From Cacajao melanocephalus (lineage: Eukaryota > Chordata > Mammalia > Primates > Pitheciidae): a stretch of DNA of 64,000 nucleotides. The stretch lies in the NCBI GenBank assembly GCA_963573385.1, contig CAUYLG010071743.1:1-64000 (forward strand), read 5' to 3'. Below the pieces are notes generated by a model, which made no database searches, was not told where the DNA came from, and saw nothing but the letters and a program-made list of their open reading frames with translations. Both the position numbers and the translations under genes were made by a program. This document shows, piece after piece, positions 14,931-36,033 of the stretch. Position 1 is the first letter of the stretch, and each line of letters starts with the position of its first letter.

Positions 14931-14969
14931 CAGGTTGGTGCAAAAGTAATTGTGGTTTTGCCATTACTC
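14931..14969 (+). mobile_element. MADE1 (mariner MITE), left half only
   Basis: CAGGTTGGTGCAAAAGTAAT and TGTGGTTTTGCCATTACT match one arm of the 80-bp MADE1 palindrome. The second arm is missing, so no mir-548-type hairpin can form here. Confidence 0.8.
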
Positions 14970-16229
14970 TGTCATCCTCATTTCACACCATTTTGTCAAA
15001 TTTGATGTTCTAAAAACTTAAGACCGCAGAAGAGATCAGCAGGGGGAAAGTAATGCAGGCTGCAGTCTACTCTGTAAATGTGCTTTTCTTAAAGTATGTT
15101 CCACAGAAGATTGGGCCCACAATTTCTCTTACAAGTCTTTACAATCTTACAATTCTGTAAAGATTTACAGAAATGGTTCCAAGAACAAGTTTGGAAAACA
15201 CCACATACTTGTATAAATGTACCCACTTAGAAAACTCTCAATACGTCAAAGCTTCTGATAAGTCCTGCAGTGAACCTATTTATTTTTAGATTAATAGTGT
15301 TTCCCAATCTTATTTGACCATGAAAAGCCTCCTCACCTCACATAGGAGGTATTTAAATAACATGCTGTGGAAGAGGTATTCCATAGAACACATTAGGGTT
15401 AAGTAATGGAGAACCATGAAAGGTCTGACAGCTTGCTGCCGTGTGTGAACGGATACTATTGGGACAAGATTGTAGGCTAGGAATTGAGGAAGCAGATTAC
15501 TGTTGTGTTGGTGTGAGATGGAGGAAGAGTGAAGGAAATGGGTTTGAAAAATACTGGCAACTGGCCCAATAAACATAAAACGAGGACACACCTGCGGAGG
15601 ACTGAGGCTTAGAGTGAGAACTGGAGGGTGGTGAGAGAGACCACAGGAGGGGACAGGAGAGGAGAAAGAGAAGCAGGTTACTAGGTAACTTCAGCTCAGT
15701 GCTGACTTGAGTTTCTGAAGCTTATGGACATTCAGGTGGAGCTATGCAGTTACATAAAAGCAGCCAAGGAGAGATATCTGGTCAGGATATTTAAATGTGG
15801 GAATCATTAGCATATATCACATACAGAGAGAAAATCACCAAAGAGCTATGGAGGCTTTCTCGGGAAACTTTCCCTCTGGTGTTTTCCTCATCCATCTTTA
15901 AGTAAATAATGCTTGGAGATTTTATCTTTCAGTATCCGGGTCCCAGGAGTCTTGAGACTACTCACTCCCTTGATAGCTTCCCATGGATACACTTTCCTTT
16001 TATCAACCACTCTTGGGAGCCTTCCAAGATTTCTATAGTGTGTAATCAGTGGCCACAGTAGATACTAGGTTGTAACAAATCTTGTTTCCTCCCTGTTCAT
16101 TTGATTTTTGGGATGTGACATGCAGCTTTACTCCCCTTGATTTCCTCTGGAAAAATGGCAGCACTATGGTTAAATTATGATTAAGGTACTAGAAGGATAA
16201 ACCAACTGACTCTGGGAATGTTTTATCGC

Positions 16230-16327
16230 ATTTATTTTTTTTGTAGACATCTCGTTGGTCTTGAACCCCTGGCCTCAAGTGGTTTTTCTACCTTGGCCTC
16301 CTAAAGTGCTGGGATTGCAGTTATTAA
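16230..16327 (-). repeat. Alu, fragment
   Basis: Only the part TTTTGTAGACATCTCG to AAAGTGCTGGGATTGCAG remains. Confidence 0.75.
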
Positions 16328-16649
16328 GGCCCCCATTTTACAATTTCTAATGGGTTCTATAACTGGATTACATAAATGTGAGGAAAGACTGCTTTCATAA
16401 AATGGCAATTAGTTGGCTGGTAGGAAACAAATGGATAAAGCCATATTGGAAAGTAAGAAAAAGAATGTAGTGCCCACAAGATTTTTGTTATGCTGGTCTT
16501 TATTATTTTTCAAACTGAATTTTGAACAAATGAGTTTAAGTTCAGTAAACTTATACACACAGCATTTTATGTACAAACTCTGGAGTTCACATATTAGCTT
16601 GAGTAAGTATGAACCTTAAAGTGATTTGCAGCTGTATAAAATAATGGTA

Positions 16650-16840
16650 ACCACCTTAAGTCTATATAGTGTTTTAAAGTTTTAATGGGCTTTGGCATAT
16701 TCTATTTCAACCTACTTTGAGGTAGGGTAGACATTTATTTTTTTGTTTTACAGATATGAAAACTAAGGATCAGAGATGGGAAATAAATAATTCAGTATCA
16801 CACAGTGGGTTGGTAGCAAAAGCCTGACTTACAGTCATAT
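16650..16840 (-). repeat. MIR
   Basis: TTTTACAGATATGAAAACTA, then CAGTATCACACAGTGGGTTG, the typical antisense MIR body. Confidence 0.75.
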
Positions 16841-16998
16841 ATGCCAACTGGAAACCTACAGTGCTTTCTACTATATTGTGCTGTGTTTCACTACTTTAGT
16901 AATTCTCATTAAAAAATAAAAATAACTTCCCACTACATTCAGGAATATTTCTCTCCTCTCTTTATAGTCCCTTTTAGAATAATATTTGATAAAATTAA

Positions 16999-17335
<337 letters not shown>

Positions 17336-17727
17336 TGAAGGAAGTCAAACTTGAATTACAGCACCTTTGCAAGAGTAAGAAAAGGTGACATACGAACATA
17401 TACACATTTGTTTACAATACATACAGATTACATATGTGTGTATGTATATATACACACAATAAATGTATACATATGTAGTAAACAGATTAAGGCAGCAACC
17501 TAATATAGTTCATCTAAAATGATTTTTACTGAAATAGTTTGTGCAAAGTTCTAACTTAAATTTGTTCTTTAGTTATACCTCTATTTCAAGCCTATGTCAC
17601 TATATATTATTTCAGGTAAAATTTCTTACTCTTTAAGGGAAAATAAAGTTGGGGAATGAAATAAACAAGAAAGTTACTAGCTTTATATTTTTTGACTCAT
17701 TAACAGATTATTTTGCTGAAAGAATAA

Positions 17728-18050
<323 letters not shown>

Positions 18051-19059
18051 ACAATCCCTTATTTTTCATCCACTACTACTGCCATCTAAATCTCAATCTT
18101 TTTAAGATTCAAAAGGCACTAGCATCAGGTATATTCTGTGGATATGGGACTAAAAACCATCTTTCTTCCAACTTTTTGATCTTTTTTGAACTGGGCTTTG
18201 AAAGAAGGAATGTCCGTCAAACAGCACAGAATAGTCAGAGGACTCCAAGTACACATTAGAGGAGTAACTGGAGCCAAGCCTAGGACAGTATGAGAAGGAT
18301 CTTGTATACAAGAAGGAATAGGAAGGTTAGCCTATAGAAAACTGGGAGTCCCTGAAGATGTTTAGCCCACTAGTCACAAAATCAGATCTGTGCTTTACAA
18401 TGAACCCAGACAGAAAGAAGGCAAGATTGAGAGGAGAGATTAGATGAGGACTAGAAACCTATGGCAGCAATTCAGAATGTCTATTTGGTTCATCTCTGAT
18501 ATCTGGTTACTAGCACAGTGCTTAGCACGTAATTATGACTTGCATGTACAATAAGATGAATATTTGAATATGCAATATTTACATATCTGAATGAGTCTAA
18601 GGAACTAACAAAGTCCTTGCATGGCAGAGGTGAATGAACATGACTTAGTGACTGGTTTGAAGTGGGGCAGAGAAGAGATGAAGGTTGAATCTTGGGCTCC
18701 CAGTCGGGGAAATTAGATAGCAGACAATGACAATAACCAAAGTAAAGAGGGCAAAAAGTACTTTTGAGGTAAGATAATCGTTTGGCATTAGACACGATTT
18801 TAAGGATCTTGTGGGACATTCAGGTGTCCAGAAGCAGCTAGGAACGTGGTTATGGAGGTCAGGTCAGTAGTGTATTCAGGGCTAAAGATAAATTTGGGAC
18901 TCAATCTGTAAGTGTATTAGAGCTCACAGGCAGAGGCAGACATGTACATGATTAACTACATTATAAAGAAAGCATAAGGATGACCCAAGCAATTCTGCTT
19001 CAACAAGATTTCCTACAAAGGTGACATCACAGTTGAAACAAAGGCAGAGACAAAAAAGG

Positions 19060-19330
19060 ACAGAGAAGGGACCTGGAGAGAAGGGCATTTCAGGTGGAGG
19101 GAACAGCATTACAAAAGCAGTGAAGATGAAATTTCTGTTAAAGAGTTCAGTTTGGCTGAGATACTGGGTATGTTTGGAAGCAGTGAGAAAATGAAGCTGG
19201 AGAGGTCAGACTGAGGTCAGATCACGAAATGCATGGTTATGCAGGGGTTACCATTTGGATTTTAAGTTGTAGATAATGGAAAGCCAGTTAATCACATCTT
19301 AGGTATTTAAGTAGGGAAATGGCTTTTTAT
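19060..19330 (+). repeat. LINE-2-like ancient repeat
   Basis: A diverged stretch with AGGTGGAGGGAACAGCATTA, GCTGGAGAGGTCAGA and TTGGATTTTAAG, in the order found in L2-type repeats from memory. The assignment needs a repeat library. Confidence 0.45.
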
Positions 19331-19826
19331 TGTTTTAAAAGTAGAAACTTAACAACAACAGAGAATGCTCTAGCAGAAAAGAGGCCAGAAGTAAAAAGAA
19401 AAAGTTGTCACAATGATTATATTAAGTAAGAGATAATACCAAGACAATGGTAGAAGGTATAGATTTTGGAGTTCGAAGGCACAATGGTTAGAATTTGGTG
19501 ACTGCTCATTTTCTACTCTGGTGTCAGTTCTAATGAATACAGATTTGTTTCTCAGAAAGTTAGGGGTAACTAATTCCCTTTGGTACATGTTAAGTTTAAA
19601 GTTTTAGTGCAAGAATGAGGCGCTCATCTGAGCACTGGTGTGCCCAAGGGCATGCTCCCTTCCTGAGAAGTCACCTATCAGAAGGGCCATCCACTTCAGA
19701 GGTCTTGTGGATTCAGCTGAGGTCACTGTTGCAACTGCATTTCACTTCTTGCTTTGCTCAATTCTGCTTCCCTCATTCATTTATTCTTGATGAAACCCAC
19801 CAATAAGCCTCTTGCACACAATCTCA

Positions 19827-20330
<504 letters not shown>

Positions 20331-20400
20331 GAAAGAAAATATTAAAATAAAAATAAAGGGTGGGTGTAGAGAAAATGAGTCACTAAAAAATATACAAAAA

Positions 20401-20545
20401 GGGCTGAGTGTGCTGGCTCACACCTGTAATCCCAACACTTTGGGAGGCTGAGGCAGAAGGATTGCGTGGGGCCAGGAATTCAAGACCAGCCTATGCAATA
20501 TAGTGAGACTTTGTCTCCCCCCACCCAAAAAAAAAGAAAAAAAGG
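20401..20545 (+). repeat. Alu, left-monomer-type (FLAM-like)
   Basis: Head GGGCTGAGTGTGCTGGC and one arm only, ending TTTGTCTCCCCCCACCC and an A-rich tail. Confidence 0.82.
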
Positions 20546-21066
20546 AAAATTAAATAAAGATTAGTCAGTGAGGCAAATGAACCAGAAGAGAGCACCAACA
20601 TGCAAGAACAGGGAGGGAAGAATTTTATGAAGTGGTCATAATGCCAAATTTGACATATCAAAGAGAAAAATGGGTCCAATGAATCTGGCAATTATGGGCT
20701 CAATGATGACCTCTTCCAGTGCAAAATGGTAAAGGAATTAATAGCAAATGAGACAGAGAAATCATGCAGAGATTACACTTGGACAGAGTAAGCTTGATAA
20801 ACTCACACAGTCATGGGAGAACTTTTTTTCTCACCAGGATAGAGGTGACCCAACTACATTCAGAGTGGATAAAGGTCAATGGAGAGGGAAAAATGAAAAA
20901 AAAAAAAATACTAGCAAGAACAGTGTTTGAATAGAGGAAGGTTCCACAGAAGACTGGAAAGAATGGGCTTAAAAGTATATGTGGAGGCATTAACGTTCCA
21001 AGAAATAAAAACATGCCTTCTTTGAAGCAAAAAGAAAAGCAGGAAAGAAAAAGAAAATACTGTAGA

Positions 21067-26191
<5,125 letters not shown>

Positions 26192-26364
26192 TTATACAAT
26201 AAACATTTCAAACAATTCATAATCACTACATATTTATATGGAAATAATGCAACAGCAATATGTAAAAACTGCTAGTGTTGCAGAACAGCTTTTCTAGAAA
26301 ATATGCTCTACGGTAAGGCTCCTTTTGACACTTCTAAAAGCACAGAGTATGTTAAAATCACAAT

Positions 26365-26642
26365 ATGTAGTATAAAAATATAGTTCTGCAATCAACACAG
26401 GAGCACATATCTCTTTGATATACTGATTTCCTTTCTTTTGGGTGTACACCCAGCAGTGGGGTTGCGGAATCATATGGTAGCTCTGTTTGTAGTTTTTTGA
26501 GGAAACTCCAAACTGTTCTCCAAAGTGGTTGTTTACATTCCCACCAACGGTGTACAAGGGTTCCTCTTTCTCCACATTTATGCCAGCATTCATTATTGCC
26601 TATCTTTTGGATAAAAGTCATTTCAAATGGGATGAGAGGAAA
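26365..26642 (-). mobile_element. L1 3' region, inverted part of a twin-primed L1
   Basis: Read on the minus strand, this matches the end of L1 ORF2 (CACCCAAAAGAAAGGAAATC, TATCAAAGAGATATGTGC). It sits head-to-head with the plus-strand part that starts at about 26645. The two overlap by about 45 bp of L1 sequence, as in a 5' inversion made by twin priming. Confidence 0.8.
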
Positions 26643-26644
26643 TT

Positions 26645-27290
26645 AGTATATTGAAGAGATAACCTGCACTCCCATGTTTATTGCAGCACTATTCACAATA
26701 GCCAAGATATGGAATCAACCTAAATGTCTATCAACAGATAAATGGATAAAGAAAATCTGGTTCATATACACAGAATATTATTCAGCCACAGAAAAGAATG
26801 GAATTCTATCATTTGCCACAACATGGATGGAGCTGGAGGACAGTACTTTAAGTGAAAAAAGCCAGGCACACAAACCAGGCACACTAAGACAAATACAGCA
26901 TATTCTCACTTGTATGGGGAAGCTAAAATTAAACTCATGGAAATAGAAGAATGACAGCTATCAAAGACTGGGAAGGGTTGTGGAAAGGGGGAGATAAGAC
27001 AGAGTTAATGGGTACAAAAATACAGTTAGATAGGATAAATAAGATGCAGTGTTCAGTAGCACAATAGCGCAACTATAGTTAATTATTTATTTCCTATTTC
27101 CCCATAACTAAAAGAGAGGAATTAGAATGTCCCTAACACAAATAAATGATAAATGCTCGAGGTAAACCAATTACCCTGGTTTGATCTTTACACACTGTAT
27201 ACTTACAGCAAAATATCACATGTACCCCACAAATTATGTACAACTATTATGTATCCATAATTGTTAAAAACTGAAAAATAACTGCAGTTA
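26645..27290 (+). mobile_element. L1 3' end, forward part of a twin-primed L1
   Basis: CACTCCCATGTTTATTGCAG, CAACATGGATGGAGCTGGAG and GGTTGTGGAAAGGGGG are the L1 ORF2 tail and 3' UTR. The end TGTACCCCACAAATTATGTA fits the old L1MA-type 3' end. It continues the inverted piece at 26365-26642. Confidence 0.85.
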
Positions 27291-27379
27291 CCAAAAATAT
27301 ACATATTTTTATATACATATACATTTATACATATAATAACCCAGGGGTCTTGATTAAGGGTAAACATTAGCTGGTAAAA

Positions 27380-27515
27380 TGTTCTGTAAACGTGATGGGG
27401 GGATGGAGGCAGGAAACCACATTGCCATATATGTACCTATGCAACAATCCTGCATGATCTGCACATGTACCTCAGAACCTAAAGTACAATAAAAAATATA
27501 TATATATTAAAAAAA
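27380..27515 (+). mobile_element. Short L1 3' end
   Basis: GTACCTATGCAACAATCCTG, CACATGTACCTCAGAACCTA and an A-rich tail form a primate-type L1 3' terminus. It differs from the neighbouring L1MA-like end, so it is probably a second insertion. Confidence 0.75.
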
Positions 27516-27671
27516 AAGAATACAAGTTCTATACATTCTGCACACAAGTACTTTTTTTGGAGAGATATTTAACTCGATTAAGATTCTTTAATCCAAAACT
27601 GACTAAAAAACACTAACTTAAAGGGTTTAATTATGTAAACGTCACAAATTGTTTTATGTGTTTCAGAATAT

Positions 27672-27805
27672 TTTTTGTATTTTTGGTAGAAATGGGGTTT
27701 CACCAAAATTCCCAGGCTGGTCTTGAACACCTGAGCTCAAGTGATCCACCTCCCTTGGCCTTCCAAAGTACTGGGAATACAGGCATGAGCCACTGTGCCT
27801 AGCAC
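27672..27805 (-). repeat. Alu, single-arm fragment
   Basis: TTTGGTAGAAATGGGGTTTC to GAGCCACTGTGCCTAGC; the T-tail and other arm are absent. Confidence 0.85.
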
Positions 27806-28010
27806 CCAGCCCTGCAAATTCTCTAAAGGAAGTTAAACATAAACTGAGAGCTAAACTGATTTGTCATTTGTGTTCCTGATTCATCAATTTGAAGCAATGC
27901 ATTCCAATTCAGACACATCTTTTTTTTCTAATGGTTCTTTTAAAAGATTTCTATGTTTTACAAAGGAAAGAATGTAAATTCTAAAGTAAGTTATCCTGAC
28001 ACTAATGTCC

Positions 28011-28260
28011 ATGATGAAAGCCTGGAAATTTCTACAGGTTAATGACCCTCACCTGGCTCTGGATCTGGATCTGGAGTCACACACGCCCATTAGGCTCATC
28101 TCTCTGCACACTGGTTTCTCAACGCCATCTGCAAAGACCCTGTGCTGCTCAACCAGATGCTGGCCAGCCTGTGGGCCTCAGCAAAGACTACTACACCTCC
28201 ATGGTGCTGTTTCACTTGCATACCACTTTCCTTTCTTTGCCTGAGCAGTCCTCAATTTTT
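28011..28260 (+). pseudogene. Unidentified exon-like GC-richer island
   Basis: About 250 bp with clearly higher GC than the DNA around it and no match to any repeat I know. Parts read as plausible peptide in different plus frames: WFLNAICKDPVLLNQMLASL from about 28110, then KDYYTSMVLFHLHTTF one frame away, with no single long frame. That pattern suggests a frame-shifted fragment of a processed gene copy. I do not recognise the parent, and no A-tail or target duplication is evident. It could equally be an ancient repeat. Confidence 0.3.
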
Positions 28261-28411
28261 AAATTTAATCACTCAAGAACATAGATCAACCTGGTCCTGG
28301 ACTCTACTGGGGCAGTAACTTTTCAAAAAATGTTTGTTCTGCCTTTCTTAGTAGATGACTGCTGTGGTGAGAAAAATCATCTGAAATCTGCAAATCCTTA
28401 AGTTCCCTTAA

Positions 28412-28795
<384 letters not shown>

Positions 28796-28965
28796 TAATA
28801 AAACATTTTATACAATTATTTCTGACCAAAAAAATGCTCTTTAAAAATTTCTACTGTTGATCATTTCAATTTATTCTCAACAATTTTATTTGGGAAACGA
28901 GGAATGAAAATGAGAAATAGGTTAAGCGACTGTTAAAACATTTTATTACAATCTGTATTAAGGCA

Positions 28966-29228
28966 TTTTTTTTTTTTTTTGAGATGGAGTGCAGTGGTGC
29001 AATCTTGGCTCATTGTAACATCTGCCTCCCGGGTTCAAGCAATTCTCCCCTTTAGCCTCAGCTGGGATTACAAGCACCTGCCACCACACCCGGCTGATTT
29101 TTTATTTTTAGTAGAAACGGGGTTTCTCCATGTTCCTCAGGATGGTCTCCAACTCCTGACCTCAGGTGATCCACCTGCCTCGCTCTCCCAAAGTGCTGGG
29201 ATTACAGGCATGAGCCACCGCACCTGGG
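28966..29228 (-). repeat. Alu with internal deletion
   Basis: T-tract then GAGATGGAGTGCAGTGG; the usual stretch between GAGATGGAG and the CAGGCTGGAGTGCAG box is missing. Confidence 0.9.
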
Positions 29229-30056
29229 TGGCATTTTTCTTCTCCATAAAAAAAATTAAGCTCCATTTTGTTATTAAATGCATCTAAATGCATTTGAAAG
29301 TTCTTGTACATCTCAAGGCTACTTCAGATATTTCCAACTAAGACTGTAACATTTAAAGAATGGTGAAAATGTTATTTGAATTTTCTACTATCCTTAGGCT
29401 TAACTGTTTGCCTGACCCATCAATTTCTATCTTTTCTTGTAGGTATACTAATGTAACAGCAACCAAATGAAGAAGATGTGGCCAATGCAGGGCGATAACA
29501 GTATATACTGTAAATCTCTCCCTCAAAATCTCTTAAAAAAATAATAGGCAGAGGGGTGTTGACACATGATATCTATTCTCATGTTGACATTTGACAAAGT
29601 AACGACATTTCACATGCCTAATGAGAAGGAGATGATTTTAAAACATTTGAATTGTATTAATAATTATGCATTTTTATAAAATATAATTACTGTCACATAT
29701 ATTTCAGGAGTAGGTGATGATTCAAAACTAAATACACCATAACTTTAAACTTAAAAAAAACTTATAGTCAAGTCCCAGTCTTTACTTCCAATCTTTCCTC
29801 TGAAATTCAACTGACTAACCTGGATATTCCTGGACTCCTTTCAACTACCTCAAAAACAAAACTGAAAACATTCAACTCATTACTTTTCCTTCCACAATTG
29901 CTTCCTCATACTGCTTAAAGCCAGTACTACTCACCTCCGTGGCATACCAACCAATCAAGCTATTCAAATTTAAACCTCTCAGAGCCATTTCAAATTCTCT
30001 CAGTTCCTCAGCTTCCAAATTCAACTGTTCAGAGTTTTGATTTCTGGACTCTCTCG

Positions 30057-30425
<369 letters not shown>

Positions 30426-30679
30426 TAATCACTTAAACCACAATGTGACCAGTACTACCTATCATTTCTTATTCTCACCTGAGGGCTCCTTACTGTAGGG
30501 TAACATAAAAACTCCAATGATGATAAACAACTCTCAAAATCTGGACCACCATCTTCACTATCACCACCATTGTTTTTAGGCTAGTCAGGTGTGAAGTAGT
30601 GTGAGTGGGGTAGCAACAAAGACATCTGTAACTAGTTGTCATCAATTACTTGTAAATACCACTGCACTCAGAACAGCCA

Positions 30680-30830
30680 CTACTACTATTTATTAAGCCC
30701 TATTATTTGCTGAGCAAATATTTGGTCTTCACAACAGCTATTATTATCCTCATTTAAGAGACAAATCGAGCCACTAAGCAGTTTTTCCAGGGTCACCTAC
30801 CAAGGGGTGCAGCCCAGGGTATGAGTTCTA
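30680..30830 (-). repeat. MIR
   Basis: TTCACAACAGCTATTATTAT, CTCATTTAAGAGACAAATCG and CAGGGTCACCTACCAAG, the antisense MIR body. Confidence 0.7.
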
Positions 30831-32242
30831 CCATGACTTTCCTTTCATTGCTTCTTGCTGAACACATTAGCCATACTAGTGTAGTACGTCCTCTTCCCCA
30901 AACTTTCATGCATATTTATGTGGATTCTAATCAGTTTCTCTTTATTATTTCCCAACTGTTTACCAAGATATTTCAGATTAATGGTCAGGGAGAGGAGCAG
31001 TCAGGAATTTATACATGTTAGTACAAGTGCAATGGTGTTTAGAACTAACTGATCACAGCCAGTTACAGATTTATTCTTTTTCTACTCCCACTGTTTCATT
31101 TGACTAGCCTTTTAAAAAAATGTATATATAGGAAGGGATTAGGGTAGTAATCTGTTGTGGGAAAGAAGATGGGAAGTAAACTAGAGAGTGTATTTGCATT
31201 GGAATTTACTTAGATTATATGTTTATTTGAAGTGCTTTGGAAAGAGGTAAAGTTAACCTCCTAATCACTCCTTGGGAACATCACTGGTTTAGAATCATTT
31301 CAAAAGGTGTGCACTTTTATCCCTGTCATACTGATCACTGGGACATAAGAAGTCAAATATTGTCTGTTTCCCAGAAAAGGCAAGGGAGAAAGAAAAAGCT
31401 ATCTGCTCCACAATACTCCAATGCATTCTACGTATTCTAGGTAAGTGTTAAACACACACAATTTAGCTTTCTGTAAACTTATAAAAGCAGCACTTTATTA
31501 AGAGCACCATCTATAGCAATCAGGGAATGAGAAACTTGTATACGTTATATATGTAGGGTGAAGGAAGAGAGGGGTTAGAGTGTGGTTTCTGAGGGGAAAA
31601 AAGGCCCATTTATGGAATTTGGAGGTCTTCTGGAGAGACAGTAGCATCACTATGGTAGCTGTAATCTTCTGCTTTTGTTTTCCACATTATTCAAAAGTTA
31701 CTTCAAATATAAGCCTGTGATCTACACAGAGGGACTTTCATAAGGCCTAACAACATAGTAGGTGCTTAATGTTAAATGTACAATGAGTTTCAGAACTGTA
31801 CTAAAACATCAAGAAATTAAGTGGGGGTGCTTATGGTGGGATAAGAGAGAAGTGTAGAAAGAGATACAAACAACAAATACAAATTTATTCACTATATAAT
31901 TTTGTGTAGTATCCAGGTGGCAACTACTGTCTGGATAATTCACTGCTGATGTTTCCTCTAAACTCAGCAATTTGAAGAGGTGCCAAACATTTCATCCCTG
32001 TGCCATGACTTGCCATAGTAACTGCCATGCGGAACACAGATTTGCTATTTGATTTGCTTCACATATCATCCTTAGCTCTCATGTAAGAGCTTTCACACAT
32101 GCACTGACTTGCCTGTCTTCCTACACTGAGCTCCCGGTTTTCTCAGCTGTTGAACATTTTTGCCAAACAAAATTTCTTATTTCATATAATGGCACCATGT
32201 TTATATAATGGTATTTGTATAATTATTTGAATATATATTTTA

Positions 32243-32620
<378 letters not shown>

Positions 32621-32663
32621 TAAATCTTTCATGTTCTTCAGAAGCTCACTGAAAGACTATTCA

Positions 32664-33210
<547 letters not shown>

Positions 33211-33397
33211 TCAGTCTTGACAAAAATTAAAACTGATCAGAACTGTTAAAGTTAACATTACGATCTCCTGTTAAACTCCAGCAAATTCCCTACAAGCAAT
33301 TTCTTCTCTCAACATTGAAATCACTATAGGTAAACTGTAAAAACTGGAAACTAAGATAAGAAAACACTTGAAAAAATGTGCTTTAAAAGAAACTATG

Positions 33398-33700
33398 GGC
33401 TAGGCGCAGTGGCTCATGCCTGTAATCCCGGCACTTTGTGAGGCTGAGGTGGGTGGATCACCTTAGGTCAGGAGTTTGAGACCAGCCTGGCCAACATGGT
33501 AAAACCGTCTCTACTAAAAATACAAAATTTAGCCAGGTGAGATGGCAGGTGCCCATAATCCCAGCTACTCAGGAGGCTGAGGCAGGAGAAACGCTTGAAC
33601 CCCAAAGTGGAGGCTGCAGTGAGCTGAGACTGCCATTGCACTCCAGCCTGGGCAACAAGAGCGAAACTGTCTCAAAAAGAAAAAAAACAAACAAACAAAC
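33398..33700 (+). repeat. Alu, full length
   Basis: Head GGGCTAGGCGCAGTGGC; tail grades into a short (CAAA)n tract. Confidence 0.94.
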
Positions 33701-34005
33701 TATAGAGATGCAATACTCAAAATCCAGGCTCTGAGAAAATTTGTCAGGGAAATGTATCAGGTTATTTCAACAGAAAACTGCAAGAACATAAGAAAGAAAG
33801 GAAGGGAAATATCTATAGATTAAAAGATACTCAGACAAAACCAATTGCAATACATGAACTTTATCTGGATTCTGATTTCAAAGTTTTTTAAAACACATAC
33901 GATTTTATGAGGCAATTACAACAGTAACTGGATGTTTTAAAATAACAAAATTAGCCTAGATATAATGATATTGTAGTACACTTACAGTAAAAAGCAGCCC
34001 TATAA

Positions 34006-34303
<298 letters not shown>

Positions 34304-34549
34304 TTTAAAATTAGTTAATAGTAGGCTCAATGGCAAAAAACCAAACAAACAAAAATTATTAATTTATTTCATTTTCAGCATCCTTTTTGCCCAATAGAAA
34401 GTGTTACATTCAAGCATAATGAAGAATTGTCTTGGTACACTTCAAAATAGGTGTAATTAAATCAAATAAATGTACAAAAAATTCATACTTCAGTTACATG
34501 TTAACAGCAGGATCATCTGACTCTGAATTTTGTATACTCGGCAACAATC

Positions 34550-34745
34550 AGCCCGGTGTAGTGCAAAATCACACGGTTCTGGCATTAGTTTAGGTTTGAA
34601 TCTTTGCTCTGACATGTAAAAGGTCAGTAATCTAGTATTAGGAATTAATGCTCACAGGACTGTTGTAAGGATTTAACTAATTTATGTGAAATGCCTGGCA
34701 TACCTGGCACATATACCATGCATAAGATAAATAGTAACTCATCAC
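34550..34745 (+). repeat. MIR
   Basis: TTTGAATCTTTGCTCTGACA, GGACTGTTGTAAGGATT and TGCCTGGCATACCTGGC lie in MIR order. Confidence 0.75.
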
Positions 34746-35489
34746 TTACAAAAAAGAGAAGAATGTATCATGTAAATTAAAAACTTTCAAGTAAAGTACT
34801 TTTGACATCAAATACTGCCAAATTCAATAAGGCACATATGTCAATTTTAGAAGACCAAAGTCTAATCCCTTACTTGTTTAACACTGTACTACAAGACTGA
34901 AGACAACAAGATTCAAGCTCACTCCAGGCACTTATTTCACTTATTACAGGGCGACAATTGGAAGTATGTGGTCCTTTAGAATAAGGGCAATGGAAACCTT
35001 CAGTCTTTCAAATAAACAATGGAAATATGTAGATATAAACTTTTCATGCATGGGGAAGGAGAGGTGCAGGGAGGCATGAAAGGAAAGAAGAAATAGAGTA
35101 AATCAAGAAACTTATTTTCTTATATCTAATTTTTAATGTATTAGTGTTTGGTGGAATTTTTACTTCTATCATAAAAGTACTAGTCATAATTGCCAGTCAT
35201 TTGTGTAAAATATTTTCTAGTACTTCTTAAAAGGGAAAAGAAATGGAGTGGAGATAGCAAATAGGGGAGGGACACAATAATATAAACTTTGTTGCATTTG
35301 CTAACTGCAATTTAATGCCAGTATATAATTAATTTGTCAAAAGTTTCTACAGCTAAGTAGAGAACTTTTCGCTGAAAGTAAGCGTTGGTAAAAGGTTAAA
35401 ATGAATATTTATGCAAGTCTATAAACTGTCTCATATATCTATGTCCATCTTACATGTCCAGAATATTACTATGTAATGTTAATAATACA

Positions 35490-35590
35490 TCTGTCGTGAC
35501 AATTAAGCTAGTAAATGGCAGAGCTACATCTTCAAACCCAAATTTCTGACTCCAAAATTGGTACAACCATCATGCTATGTTACTTCTTAG
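35490..35590 (-). repeat. MIR fragment
   Basis: AGCTAGTAAATGGCAGAGCT and TCTGACTCCAAAATTGGTAC match the antisense MIR tRNA-related part. Confidence 0.7.
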
Positions 35591-36033
35591 TATATAAAAG
35601 ACACCTACTATAAGTAAGACAACTGTATAAACATCCAATAAAATGATACCATACTTTGTGGCCTTTCCATAAGCATCTGAATAAATATATTCTACCTTTA
35701 TTTCATGATTGAGTATACTGATAAAATAACCCTGCCACAAAAATCTAGTCTCTAGAACAAAGTATTATTTTAAATGAGATTTGCTGTTATTAATTTACAT
35801 AAGTGTTTGAGTTTTAAATTAAGAAAACAAAACGCTATTAAACATACTCACCTAAGATTAAAATTGAATTTCATATATGAATTTGGTAATTGTCTACCCT
35901 TTACTTGATTTTGAGATATTCACATCTCAGACATAAATATCTTGATTTACATACAAACTATTAATATAGTTTAATAAAGAAAAAAGTCATGCCTTGAATC
36001 TTAATTATAAACTAGTCATTATAAACTGGTCTT

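Noticed and set aside
18060..19050. Possible hidden gene between Alus
   Set aside because: No splice-bounded frame or codon bias; it reads like decayed repeat DNA.
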